Shown here one piece after another: positions 56,944 through 64,000 of a stretch of DNA of 64,000 nucleotides. Source of the stretch: Gymnopus androsaceus JB14. Its lineage: Eukaryota; Basidiomycota; Agaricomycetes; Agaricales; Omphalotaceae. The notes beneath the pieces are model-generated. The model had not been told where the DNA came from. It searched no databases and saw only the letters and a list, made by a program, of their open reading frames with translations. Numbering within the stretch: the first letter of the stretch is position 1; each line of letters starts with the position of its first letter. Location: NCBI GenBank assembly GCA_009733575.1, contig ML769697.1, positions 1 through 64,000 on the forward strand. The letters are read 5' to 3'. The translations under genes and the position numbers were made by a program.

Positions 56944-59547
56944 ATGTCTTCTGCCGCCATTACCGTTATTCCTTATTTGGATGGAACCAACTACAGCACA
57001 TGGTCTACCGCCATGGTTGCCTATCTCCGCCTCCAGAAACTCATCGGATATATCAACGGACGATACAATTGTCCTGTCCAAACTTCACGTGTTGCTACAA
57101 CAGCTGAAGTCACAGCAGGAACTCATTCCGCTGGCCAGGTGATTGACACGTCCCCTGCTGATATCTTGGAGAAAATAGCAATCTGGGATGACAATGACGA
57201 TGCTGCAATCGGTGCCATTTCCTTGCGTCTCCCGGACCACATCTGCGAAACTGCTGTTAAGGATACGGCTGCTGAGACTTGGACCCATCTCAAAGATACT
57301 TATGGAAGTCCCGGTGCCGCAGGCATGTTTGGCATCTTTAAAGAAGCCATCATGTTTGAAATGGCTGAAGGAGTTGATCCGGCTATGCCGATCTCTTCCC
57401 TTCAATCAATTTTCTCACGCCTCACTGATGCCGGATTGATTCTTACTGATTCAATCCAGGCCATGATCTTGCTTGCTGCCTTACCTCGATCCATGGATGG
57501 TCTCGCCATGTCAATTTTGTCTCAATATGATGCAAAAACTTTGAAAATGGCAGATATTATTCCCACCATCCAGGATGAATTCAAACGTCGCCGTTCCACC
57601 GCCGTTTCTCTTCAATCCCGTCTTTCCACAGTGAAGAAATGTCCTGCCGACGGATCTTCTTGGAATAACCAAAAGAAGAAGAAGGATAACCAGGGAGCGC
57701 CCAAAGGGCCGCAAACCGGTGCCTCTTCCCAATCTGGTAATTCCGACGGGAATAACAACAAGAAGAAGAAATTCAGGCGTGGTGGCAAAGGAAAAGGCAA
57801 AGGCAAGGCACAGGCTCATGAGGCCACCATGGAAACTCCTGTCGCCACTTTCGCTGCAGCCTACATTGCTATGACTCCTGGTATCACCAATGGTACCGAA
57901 GTTTCTTCTCCTCCGGTCGAATCTTTTGACCCCTATACCGGAGATTTTGATCCCCTCCTTGCCAACATGAAGGTTGAGGAAGAGGAGATCGATCTTGGAG
58001 GACTCGTTGACTCCTATATGGATGTCTATGAGGGCGAAACTTCTGGAACCGGTGAAGAGCAATTGATTTTCTGGCAAGTTCCCTCCTTTTCTACCATTAA
58101 GAAAAAATTCATTAAAATTTTGCACCGGATATCTAAACAGAACTCCTACGATTATACGACGTACACTATCCCGAGGCCATCTGTTGATGGACCTATAAAT
58201 TCGCAATACAATTTTAGTGCTCCTACTTCGTATTTATTGGACTCTGTATGTAATCCGCAACCCCTTGATGGGGTTGAATATATAAATTATATGCATAATT
58301 GTGTGAATAAGGAACAACGCATGGAAATTCAAGTCACAGCCAGTTCTTCTAATCAGAAATGGCTGCTTGATTCAGGCGCTTCAGGACATTTCACCCCATA
58401 TATTGAAGACTTTGCTGACTACAAGGAATTCGAAACTCCTCGTCCAGTACAAACTGCTGACGGTTGCAATGATTCTTTCATTTTGGGATCTGGGACAATC
58501 TACATTTGTCACCAGAATGGCACTGGCTTTACCCATACGACTAAGTTACATCCGGTGTTTTACCAACCACACTGCCCACACCGCTTACTTTCAATCGGTC
58601 AATTGAACCGACAAGGCTGTTATACAGTCATAAATGAGGATAGAACTCAGATTTGTACGAAGCCTGATCGTAAGATCATAATGACCTGCAATCCCGATTT
58701 TATCGGTGAAAGCCTTCATTGGCTCCGCTCAGATATACTAAATCCAGAGCGTGAAATGGTCTCAATGACTTCAATAGATTACAACACATGGCATAACCGT
58801 TTCGGTCATCCTGGAAATGATGTTTTATGCAATGCTTCTAAGAATGTACAAGGTCTTCCTAAACAAATACCTATCCCCACTGAGAAAATTCCATGTAAAG
58901 GTTGCGCTCTTGGCAAAGCCCCGCAGCAATCTTACCCCCTTTCAAATAAGCGAGCAGAACACATCCTTGATCTCATTCACATGGATCTAAATGAATTACC
59001 AACTCTATCGTATCACAAATTTAAATACGTGATTACGTTATTGGATGATTGTTCTTCATATGCTGTTTCGATCAAATTGCGTCAAAAATCTGATGCATTT
59101 CAAGCCTTTAAAGATTATAAATCTTGGGCTGAAAAGCAAACTGGTCGAAAGATCAAGAAGATACGCATAGATCGAGGGGGAGAATTTCTAAACGAAATCA
59201 TGGAAATGTTTCTCAAAGTTGAAGGTATTGAGGTCCAAAAATCTGAACCTCACGTTCATCAACAAAATGGTCGCGCGGAACGCATCAATCGCACACTTAT
59301 GGACAAATCGGAATCAATGCGGCATCACGCCTGCTGTCCGGAGTCCTGGTGGGAATTTTCATATTCCACTGCGATGCATGTGTACAATCGCACACCAATG
59401 CGTCGATTGAACTGGAAGACTCCAACTGAAATCTTACTCGGAAGAAACCAGATGTTTCTTATTTTAGAACATTCGGTTCTGGTGCTTACATTTTTATCCC
59501 TAAAGGACAACGTAAAAATAAACAATCTGCACACTCCGAGGCTATGA
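56944..59547 (+). CDS. Copia Gag-protease-integrase, ends in a frameshift
   Basis: 867 codons. Gag (about 1-330) begins MSSAAITVIPYLDGTNYSTW and has the LKDTYGSPGAAG-type UBN2 region. No CCHC zinc knuckle is visible; instead there are lysine/glycine-rich runs (KKKKFRRGGKGKGKGK near 285). Protease WLLDSGASGHF near 476. Zinc-binding integrase start WHNRFGHPG ... CKGCALGK near 610-655. Catalytic core with acidic residues in LIHMDLNE, IRIDRGGEF and NGRAERINR (about 680-790). A missing A near 59450 sends the frame into a short wrong tail. Confidence 0.9.
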   Translation: MSSAAITVIPYLDGTNYSTWSTAMVAYLRLQKLIGYINGRYNCPVQTSRVATTAEVTAGTHSAGQVIDTSPADILEKIAIWDDNDDAAIGAISLRLPDHICETAVKDTAAETWTHLKDTYGSPGAAGMFGIFKEAIMFEMAEGVDPAMPISSLQSIFSRLTDAGLILTDSIQAMILLAALPRSMDGLAMSILSQYDAKTLKMADIIPTIQDEFKRRRSTAVSLQSRLSTVKKCPADGSSWNNQKKKKDNQGAPKGPQTGASSQSGNSDGNNNKKKKFRRGGKGKGKGKAQAHEATMETPVATFAAAYIAMTPGITNGTEVSSPPVESFDPYTGDFDPLLANMKVEEEEIDLGGLVDSYMDVYEGETSGTGEEQLIFWQVPSFSTIKKKFIKILHRISKQNSYDYTTYTIPRPSVDGPINSQYNFSAPTSYLLDSVCNPQPLDGVEYINYMHNCVNKEQRMEIQVTASSSNQKWLLDSGASGHFTPYIEDFADYKEFETPRPVQTADGCNDSFILGSGTIYICHQNGTGFTHTTKLHPVFYQPHCPHRLLSIGQLNRQGCYTVINEDRTQICTKPDRKIIMTCNPDFIGESLHWLRSDILNPEREMVSMTSIDYNTWHNRFGHPGNDVLCNASKNVQGLPKQIPIPTEKIPCKGCALGKAPQQSYPLSNKRAEHILDLIHMDLNELPTLSYHKFKYVITLLDDCSSYAVSIKLRQKSDAFQAFKDYKSWAEKQTGRKIKKIRIDRGGEFLNEIMEMFLKVEGIEVQKSEPHVHQQNGRAERINRTLMDKSESMRHHACCPESWWEFSYSTAMHVYNRTPMRRLNWKTPTEILLGRNQMFLILEHSVLVLTFLSLKDNVKINNLHTPRL

Positions 59548-61928
59548 TTTTTATTGGATATGACCAAGGAAGCAAAGGATATATATTCATGCGAAACAAC
59601 AACACCATTTATACTGGTGCCCAGGCTACCTTTTACGAAACTTGGTTCCCACGTTGTAAATCTGAATCTGGAGAAGGAGAAAAACCCGACAAACCTGTCC
59701 GATCTAACCCTTATGATAAATCCGACTCTTCACGACCCTCAGATGGTGATGCAGACACACCACCTGATGATCTCGATCTTTTTGATCCAGATCAAATACC
59801 GTTTTTGACTCGAAATGAGAATGCGAATCATCCACCAGATCTGCCTGGTGAATTTGATGATGAGGATTCTTCTGATGATGGCCTCCCACCTCATCAACCA
59901 TCTCGGTCTCCATCAATAAGTCCGCCTCCACAGGATAATCGCCGTCCACCTACGCCTCCTCGTCCTGATCCTTTCAGTCATAGACCAGAGGATGTTGCGG
60001 AATGGAAACGACAGAATCCTGTGAGAGAACGTAGACCCCCTACCCGGCCTGGCATGGTTCCTACTCCTGGAACTAGTGCCGGATGGCGACGCCAAACGGC
60101 TCGCAATGTTCCTTTACCATTGAATGATCCCGCACAGCCACAGGCTGGTCCTTCAAACAGACCACGCTCTCCTAGTCCTGATTCGGACGAAGATGAGCCT
60201 GTATCATCATCAAATGATGACATGGAACCTGAATCTGAGGAGCATATCATATCAATGATTAAGGAAGGGGGAGTAAAATTACAAAACTTCTTGCTTGCTC
60301 ATTCGATTCCCTATTCAAACTCCCTTGCCGAGTTTGATATTCAAAGTTATTTGAATAATTTCCCTGACTCATGGTCACAACAAGCAGATTACCGAAGTGC
60401 CGGTAATAGTCAGGAAGAAATCAAAAAATGGGATTGAGCTTGCATTGAGGAAATTGATGGATTAAAACAACGGAACGTTTTTGAGGTTGTCAAATTACCT
60501 CCTGGTCGTAAACCTATTAAATGTCGATGGGTTTTTAACAAGAAGAGAGATGGTTGATACAAAGCCCGACTCGTCGCTAAAGGATTTTCACAAGTTCAAG
60601 GGATAGACTATAACGAGTTGTTTTCGCCTGTTGCGCGATTTGAAACATGTAGAACACTCCTAGCTTTAGCCGCTTTAGAAGACTGGGAAATCCAGGCTCT
60701 TGACGTCAAACAGGCTTATCTTTATGGCAAGCTAGATGAAGAAATCTACATGGAACAACCCGAAGGCTTTGTTAAGGACAAAACAAAGGTTTGGAGGTTA
60801 CACCGATCGCTTTATGGTCTGAAACAGTCTGGCTTATCCTGGTGGAAAGAGTGCACCGCCTCTATGGGTAAACTAGGATTTAAGCGCTGTAATTCAGATG
60901 CCGGTGTATACGTCTTCAAAGATAAAGGCAAAACCGTAATTGCCATTGTATATGTTGATGACGCATTGTTCATGGGTTCTGATAAGGATTTAGTCCTAAA
61001 GAAGAAAAAGGAATTTATGAAAACATGGGATTGCCATGATCTAGGTGAACCAAAAGAGTTCCTTGGCATGCGCATAACTTGTGATCGCAAGAAGCGAAAA
61101 TTGATTCTTGACCAAAGGGATTACCTTATCAAGATCATTTGCCAATTTTGCATGGACAAAGCAAAAGAAGCTCACACCCCATTACCTTCTTCTTGGACAC
61201 CATCTGCAAACAATGGTCATGTAGACCCTCAACTGCGACACCAGTTCCAAAGCGGCATAGGATCATTATTGTACCTCATGTTAGGCACACGCCCTGATAT
61301 CGCTTTTGCGGTTATCAAACTAAGTCAATTCTCCGCAAGTCCAAGTAAAGACCATTACGCCAAATCACTTCATATCCTACGCTACCTTTTGTACACCAGG
61401 AACTATGAACTCGTGTTTGACAGTCTTTCGGATGCTGGTTTTTTAGCCTATTGCAATTCTGACTGGGCATCTGATCCTGATGATCAAAAATCCCATACCG
61501 GGATGATCATCCAATTAGCGAATGGTCCAATATTGTGGGTTTCCCACAAACAAAAGACCGTTGCGCTTTCATCCACTGAGGCCGAATATATGGCATTGTC
61601 TGACTCATGTCGACAACTCATGTGGCTCCTATCTCTATTCAAAGAGATTGGAATTTCAATTCAATCTTTACCATTGCTGGGCGACAATCAAGGTTCCATC
61701 TTTCTCGCTTCGAATCCAATTCAAGAGAGAAGAACCAAACATATTGATATACACTTCCATTACATCCGGGAAAGAGTCGAATTGAATGAAGTTGAACTAT
61801 TTTACGTTCACACAGAAGATAACATTGCAGATATTCTAACGAAAAATCTCTCACGCTTGTTAAATTCGCAAAGTTTAAGGATCTTTTGGGAATTAACTTC
61901 GAAGAAAACAAACCCTTCAGGAAATTAA
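59548..61928 (+). pseudogene. Copia integrase C-terminus, reverse transcriptase and RNase H, with two stops
   Basis: Resumes one frame over: MIFIGYDQGSKGYIF (integrase tail), then a Pro/Asp/Ser-rich linker (about 59650-60250). RT follows: RLVAKGFSQVQGIDY, LDVKQAYLYGKLDEEIYM and the catalytic VYVDDALFMG near 60955. RNase H: AYCNSDWASDPDDQKSHTG and SSTEAEYMAL near 61570; end near 61928. TGA stops at 60435 and 60555 both sit where CGA (Arg) fits the family. Confidence 0.9.
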
Positions 61929-62326
61929 CGTTCCACGAAGTACATACCCCTGATCCAGGAACTTTAGATGACCGGGCAGCGAAATCGTTGAGCTCCTCGA
62001 GCTCAATATAGTCAAGAACATGTCGCAGGCAACATCACCAAAGGCCAAGCTCCTGTTTGGTCTTGGATCCAGCCTCCGCGACCTACTTCTCCGTCTTTGG
62101 ACTTCATGTTCCTTCAACGTATGGTAGCAAAGCACAGAAGTCTCTATCCTCGACTATCTCATAGTCGCATGTGCCTTTAATGGCTTCGGATTTGATAGCA
62201 GGACCCGTTTTCGCTACATACTCAGTAGATTTGGCCTTAGAGCTCCCGTTGCCCTTCTTACATAGATTTTATTTTCTTTTCATCTAAAGATCCATTAAAC
62301 CTTATCCCCGCCGATCCATTGATCTT

Positions 62327-62338
62327 AGCAAGGGGGAG
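62327..62338 (+). promoter_or_regulatory. Copia polypurine tract
   Basis: GCAAGGGGGAGTG lies directly before the 3' LTR, the expected place for the plus-strand primer. From 61929 to here there is no open frame of note. Confidence 0.85.
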
Positions 62339-62781
62339 TGTTGAAAGATACGCTCGCAATCATGGACACATGATCAGGTACTTTGTACCATGATATTCAA
62401 CATCGGCTTACCGATCACCAAAATCACATTCCTATGTATTGATATCATTTGATTAATGTCATTCGCTATTTACGTACATGTAATTATAGCTAAGATATCA
62501 ACTGCTGATGTATATACATACATCACATTGTAGGAACCATTGTCCGTATGGACACTTACCAATACTGTACCTATTATTAGATTTAGGGTACTGTACAGTT
62601 TTACAGACATTTAGTATATAAGCTGTAGTAGTTTACCTATAGTCCCAAATCGCTCTGCAATACTACTGCTTTACTGTCCTCTCAGACAATACTTAGCTCT
62701 CTCACACAACTGTTCCACTCCTCAAGCCTTACACTTGGTTAGTAATGTGATTTCATCATTTGTCTCACTTGCTGTTCAACA
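62339..62781 (+). repeat. Copia 3' LTR
   Basis: 443 bp. Differs from the 5' LTR at two sites that I can find: CTCGCGATC versus CTCGCAATC and GTACCGTGA versus GTACCATGA. Both are CpG transitions. Confidence 0.95.
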
Positions 62782-63191
62782 GGCATATCTAGAGAGCCTT
62801 GACGAGATAGATGATGATATGGCAAGCTTAGACACTGATTTCAGAGGAGAAATACCTCAACTTACCTTTCAATCGCATCAAAGACTTGAACACACAATAA
62901 AAGCTTCAATGTTCCTAGGTAATTTATCTGAATAATTGGTTCATTGAGCTTCCAATGTGTCAAGAGCTTGCTTAGACTGATGTTTTAGATGAGAAGGACT
63001 ACTATTAGTGGTTTCTGAAGGAAGTCAATAGTCTGAAATTAAGTAATCTGTTAGTTACAAGATCATGCAAAAATGTGATTCCAGCCAGAAACACCACATA
63101 AAGTAGCAAAAATATTTTAACCTTAAGGCTGTCTCAACCCCCCCTCCCCTCCCCCCATGATATGGGCACTTAAAGTTCTGCATACCCCTTG

Positions 63192-63934
63192 GTGTAGGTT
63201 GTAGATTTCCTGGTGCTTCTCCTGGTTCAATAATTCTGAACCCTCTACTTCATAGAAATTGTATGATACCTTCCACAGAAGGTTCTTCTGCATGCTGCAA
63301 AGCATTGGGGTTGACTTGTGGAATGGGTTCAGTGGTTTGAAGGAGTTTGGGATGAAGATATACATCATCATGCATTGAGGATTGGAAGTGGTATTGGTAT
63401 TCGGACATTGTGGATAAGGTGTGTGGTGTTGGAGGTGTGGGTATAGTGGTTTGATCAGACAGAGTGACCAGTTGAGAGTTAGCAGCATGGTATCAGGTAA
63501 AGGATAAAATGGTGAGAGGTGAATGTGATCAACAACTCTCAGAATATAAAATGATGAAAAAGATATAAAAGAAATAGAAGGGTGAAGGAAGAGGAATGTG
63601 ATAAAATGAATAGAACACAAGTACTTTGAGGTTGAGCAAAGAGGTGTTTGCTATTGAGAGATTTCAATATGTTAAACAGGCATTGAATGCTTGGTTATTT
63701 TCATGAAATACTGTTGTGGGATAAAATAAAATGGTGAGTGTAACATGCAGGATAAAAGGATTATGATTGCATAGCATGAGGTATACATGTGAAATCTTGA
63801 TTAGCAAGAAATCACAACAATGTTGAAGAGTACTGCTGACCAGTATCAACAACAAGCAACAATCTGTGACAAGTGGAAGAAGGTAGCTTCAATCTTCTGT
63901 CAGCAACTAGCTCCCCACAACACAAGGTACCAGG
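63192..63934 (-). pseudogene. Gypsy Gag upstream part and leader
   Basis: Minus strand. One frame opens near 63415 (MSEYQYHFQSSMHDDVY), continues through PEPIPQVN-like and EEPSVEGIIQFL to a TGA and then to a region rich in EPGEAPGNLQ just before the target duplication of the hAT element. It continues at 55394 as the rest of Gag. Bases 63640-63934 are leader between LTR and gag; no gene there. Confidence 0.5.
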
Positions 63935-64000
63935 TGTCACAACTTCCAACTAAGAGCAAAGACAAGAATGATGAGGAAAAGAGAAGATGATATTGAGAAC
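63935..64000 (-). mobile_element. Gypsy 5' LTR, end only (cut by window)
   Basis: TGTCACAACTTCCAACTAAG on the plus strand is the inverted end of the LTR seen at 46171-47192; on the minus strand it is followed by the same leader (CCTGGTACCTTGTG). The LTR continues beyond the window. Confidence 0.7.

Larger units (their letters stand above)
55737..62781 (+). mobile_element. Complete Ty1/copia LTR retrotransposon
   Basis: 7045 bp with two 443-bp LTRs and a 5-base target duplication GGCAT (55732-55736, 62782-62786). The order gag, protease, integrase, reverse transcriptase, RNase H is that of copia elements. Primer site and polypurine tract are in place. Coding is broken by one frameshift and two stops, so this copy cannot make its own full polyprotein, but the LTRs differ at only two positions that I can find, so insertion was recent. 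Confidence 0.95.
55403..63191. mobile_element. Non-autonomous hAT element (about 0.74 kb) interrupted by a copia element
   Basis: Ends CAAGGGGTATGCAG and, inverted, CTGCATACCCCTTG; a perfect 8-base duplication GTGTAGGT at 55395-55402 and 63192-63199. Without the copia insertion only 55403-55736 plus 62787-63191 remain. The right part contains a 55-codon open stretch (SLDEIDDDMASLDTDF) that might derive from a transposase or a captured host exon; not recognised. Both arms have C-rich runs (CCCTCCCCTCCCC) near 55470 and 63145. Confidence 0.85.

Noticed and set aside
56906..57142. Alternative start of Gag in another frame
   Set aside because: The 56944 frame holds all Gag motifs; this is a frame shadow.
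57511..58206. 231-codon frame antisense to copia gag
   Set aside because: Shadow of the Gag frame on the other strand; no promoter or domain of its own.
59978..60250. Antisense frames over the Pro/Asp-rich copia linker
   Set aside because: Low-complexity shadow of the polyprotein.
62735..62935. Forward frame crossing the copia 3' LTR edge
   Set aside because: The apparent start lies in the LTR; only the part after the target duplication belongs to the hAT interior. Not a gene.

Overview
The window reads as nuclear DNA of a filamentous basidiomycete, probably an agaricomycete. Genes have many 45-60 bp GT-AG introns (one clear GC-AG). They belong to families common in such fungi: a multi-pass orphan membrane protein, a RGxHDI-type P-loop GTPase, a HeLo-like/ankyrin protein, a peroxisomal acyl-CoA oxidase ending in SKL and a DUF1989 protein. 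Mobile DNA of basidiomycete type (Ty1/copia, Ty3/gypsy, hAT, tyrosine recombinase, many MITEs) fills most of the rest. Species cannot be named from the sequence.

Region by region. 1-8.2 kb and 13.6-19.5 kb hold a repeatedly duplicated block: an alpha/beta hydrolase on the minus strand next to a divergent acyl-CoA oxidase on the plus strand. There are three hydrolase copies (A 1.8-3.2, B 4.3-5.9, C 14.3-15.7 kb), two oxidase copies (a wrecked one at 6.5-7.2, a near-complete one at 16.8-19.5 kb) and an extra intergenic fragment. 10.1-11.5 kb is an intact eight-exon membrane-protein gene. 19.6-20.7 kb is a DUF1989 gene convergent with the oxidase, and 21.8-22.3 kb a small secreted protein. 22.3-29.5 kb is AT-rich repeat territory without convincing genes. 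29.5-36.2 kb holds an unrecognised minus-strand gene, a divergent hAT transposase and a tyrosine-recombinase relic split by a hairpin MITE. 36.3-45.6 kb is a gene island: unknown two-exon gene, GTPase, three MITEs, HeLo-like/ankyrin gene, flavin amine oxidase. 46-64 kb is nested transposons: a gypsy LTR carrying a hAT MITE, a 0.69-kb palindrome, an LTR-like block, hairpin MITEs and a minus-strand gypsy whose gag was hit by a hAT element that was then hit by a complete copia element.

Three themes cross the window. First, one MITE terminus (CATCAGCAAA) caps several long hairpins with different interiors. Second, retroelement stop codons and LTR differences look like CpG decay (CGA to TGA). Third, several well-conserved genes carry single-base homopolymer indels, and hydrolase copy B contains a C-rich, error-like block, so true pseudogenes and assembly errors need to be separated before function is assigned. 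Intact by splice-resolved reading are the 348-aa membrane protein (10085-11543), the 143-aa secreted protein (21842-22334) and the 420-aa HeLo-like/ankyrin protein (42059-43488).
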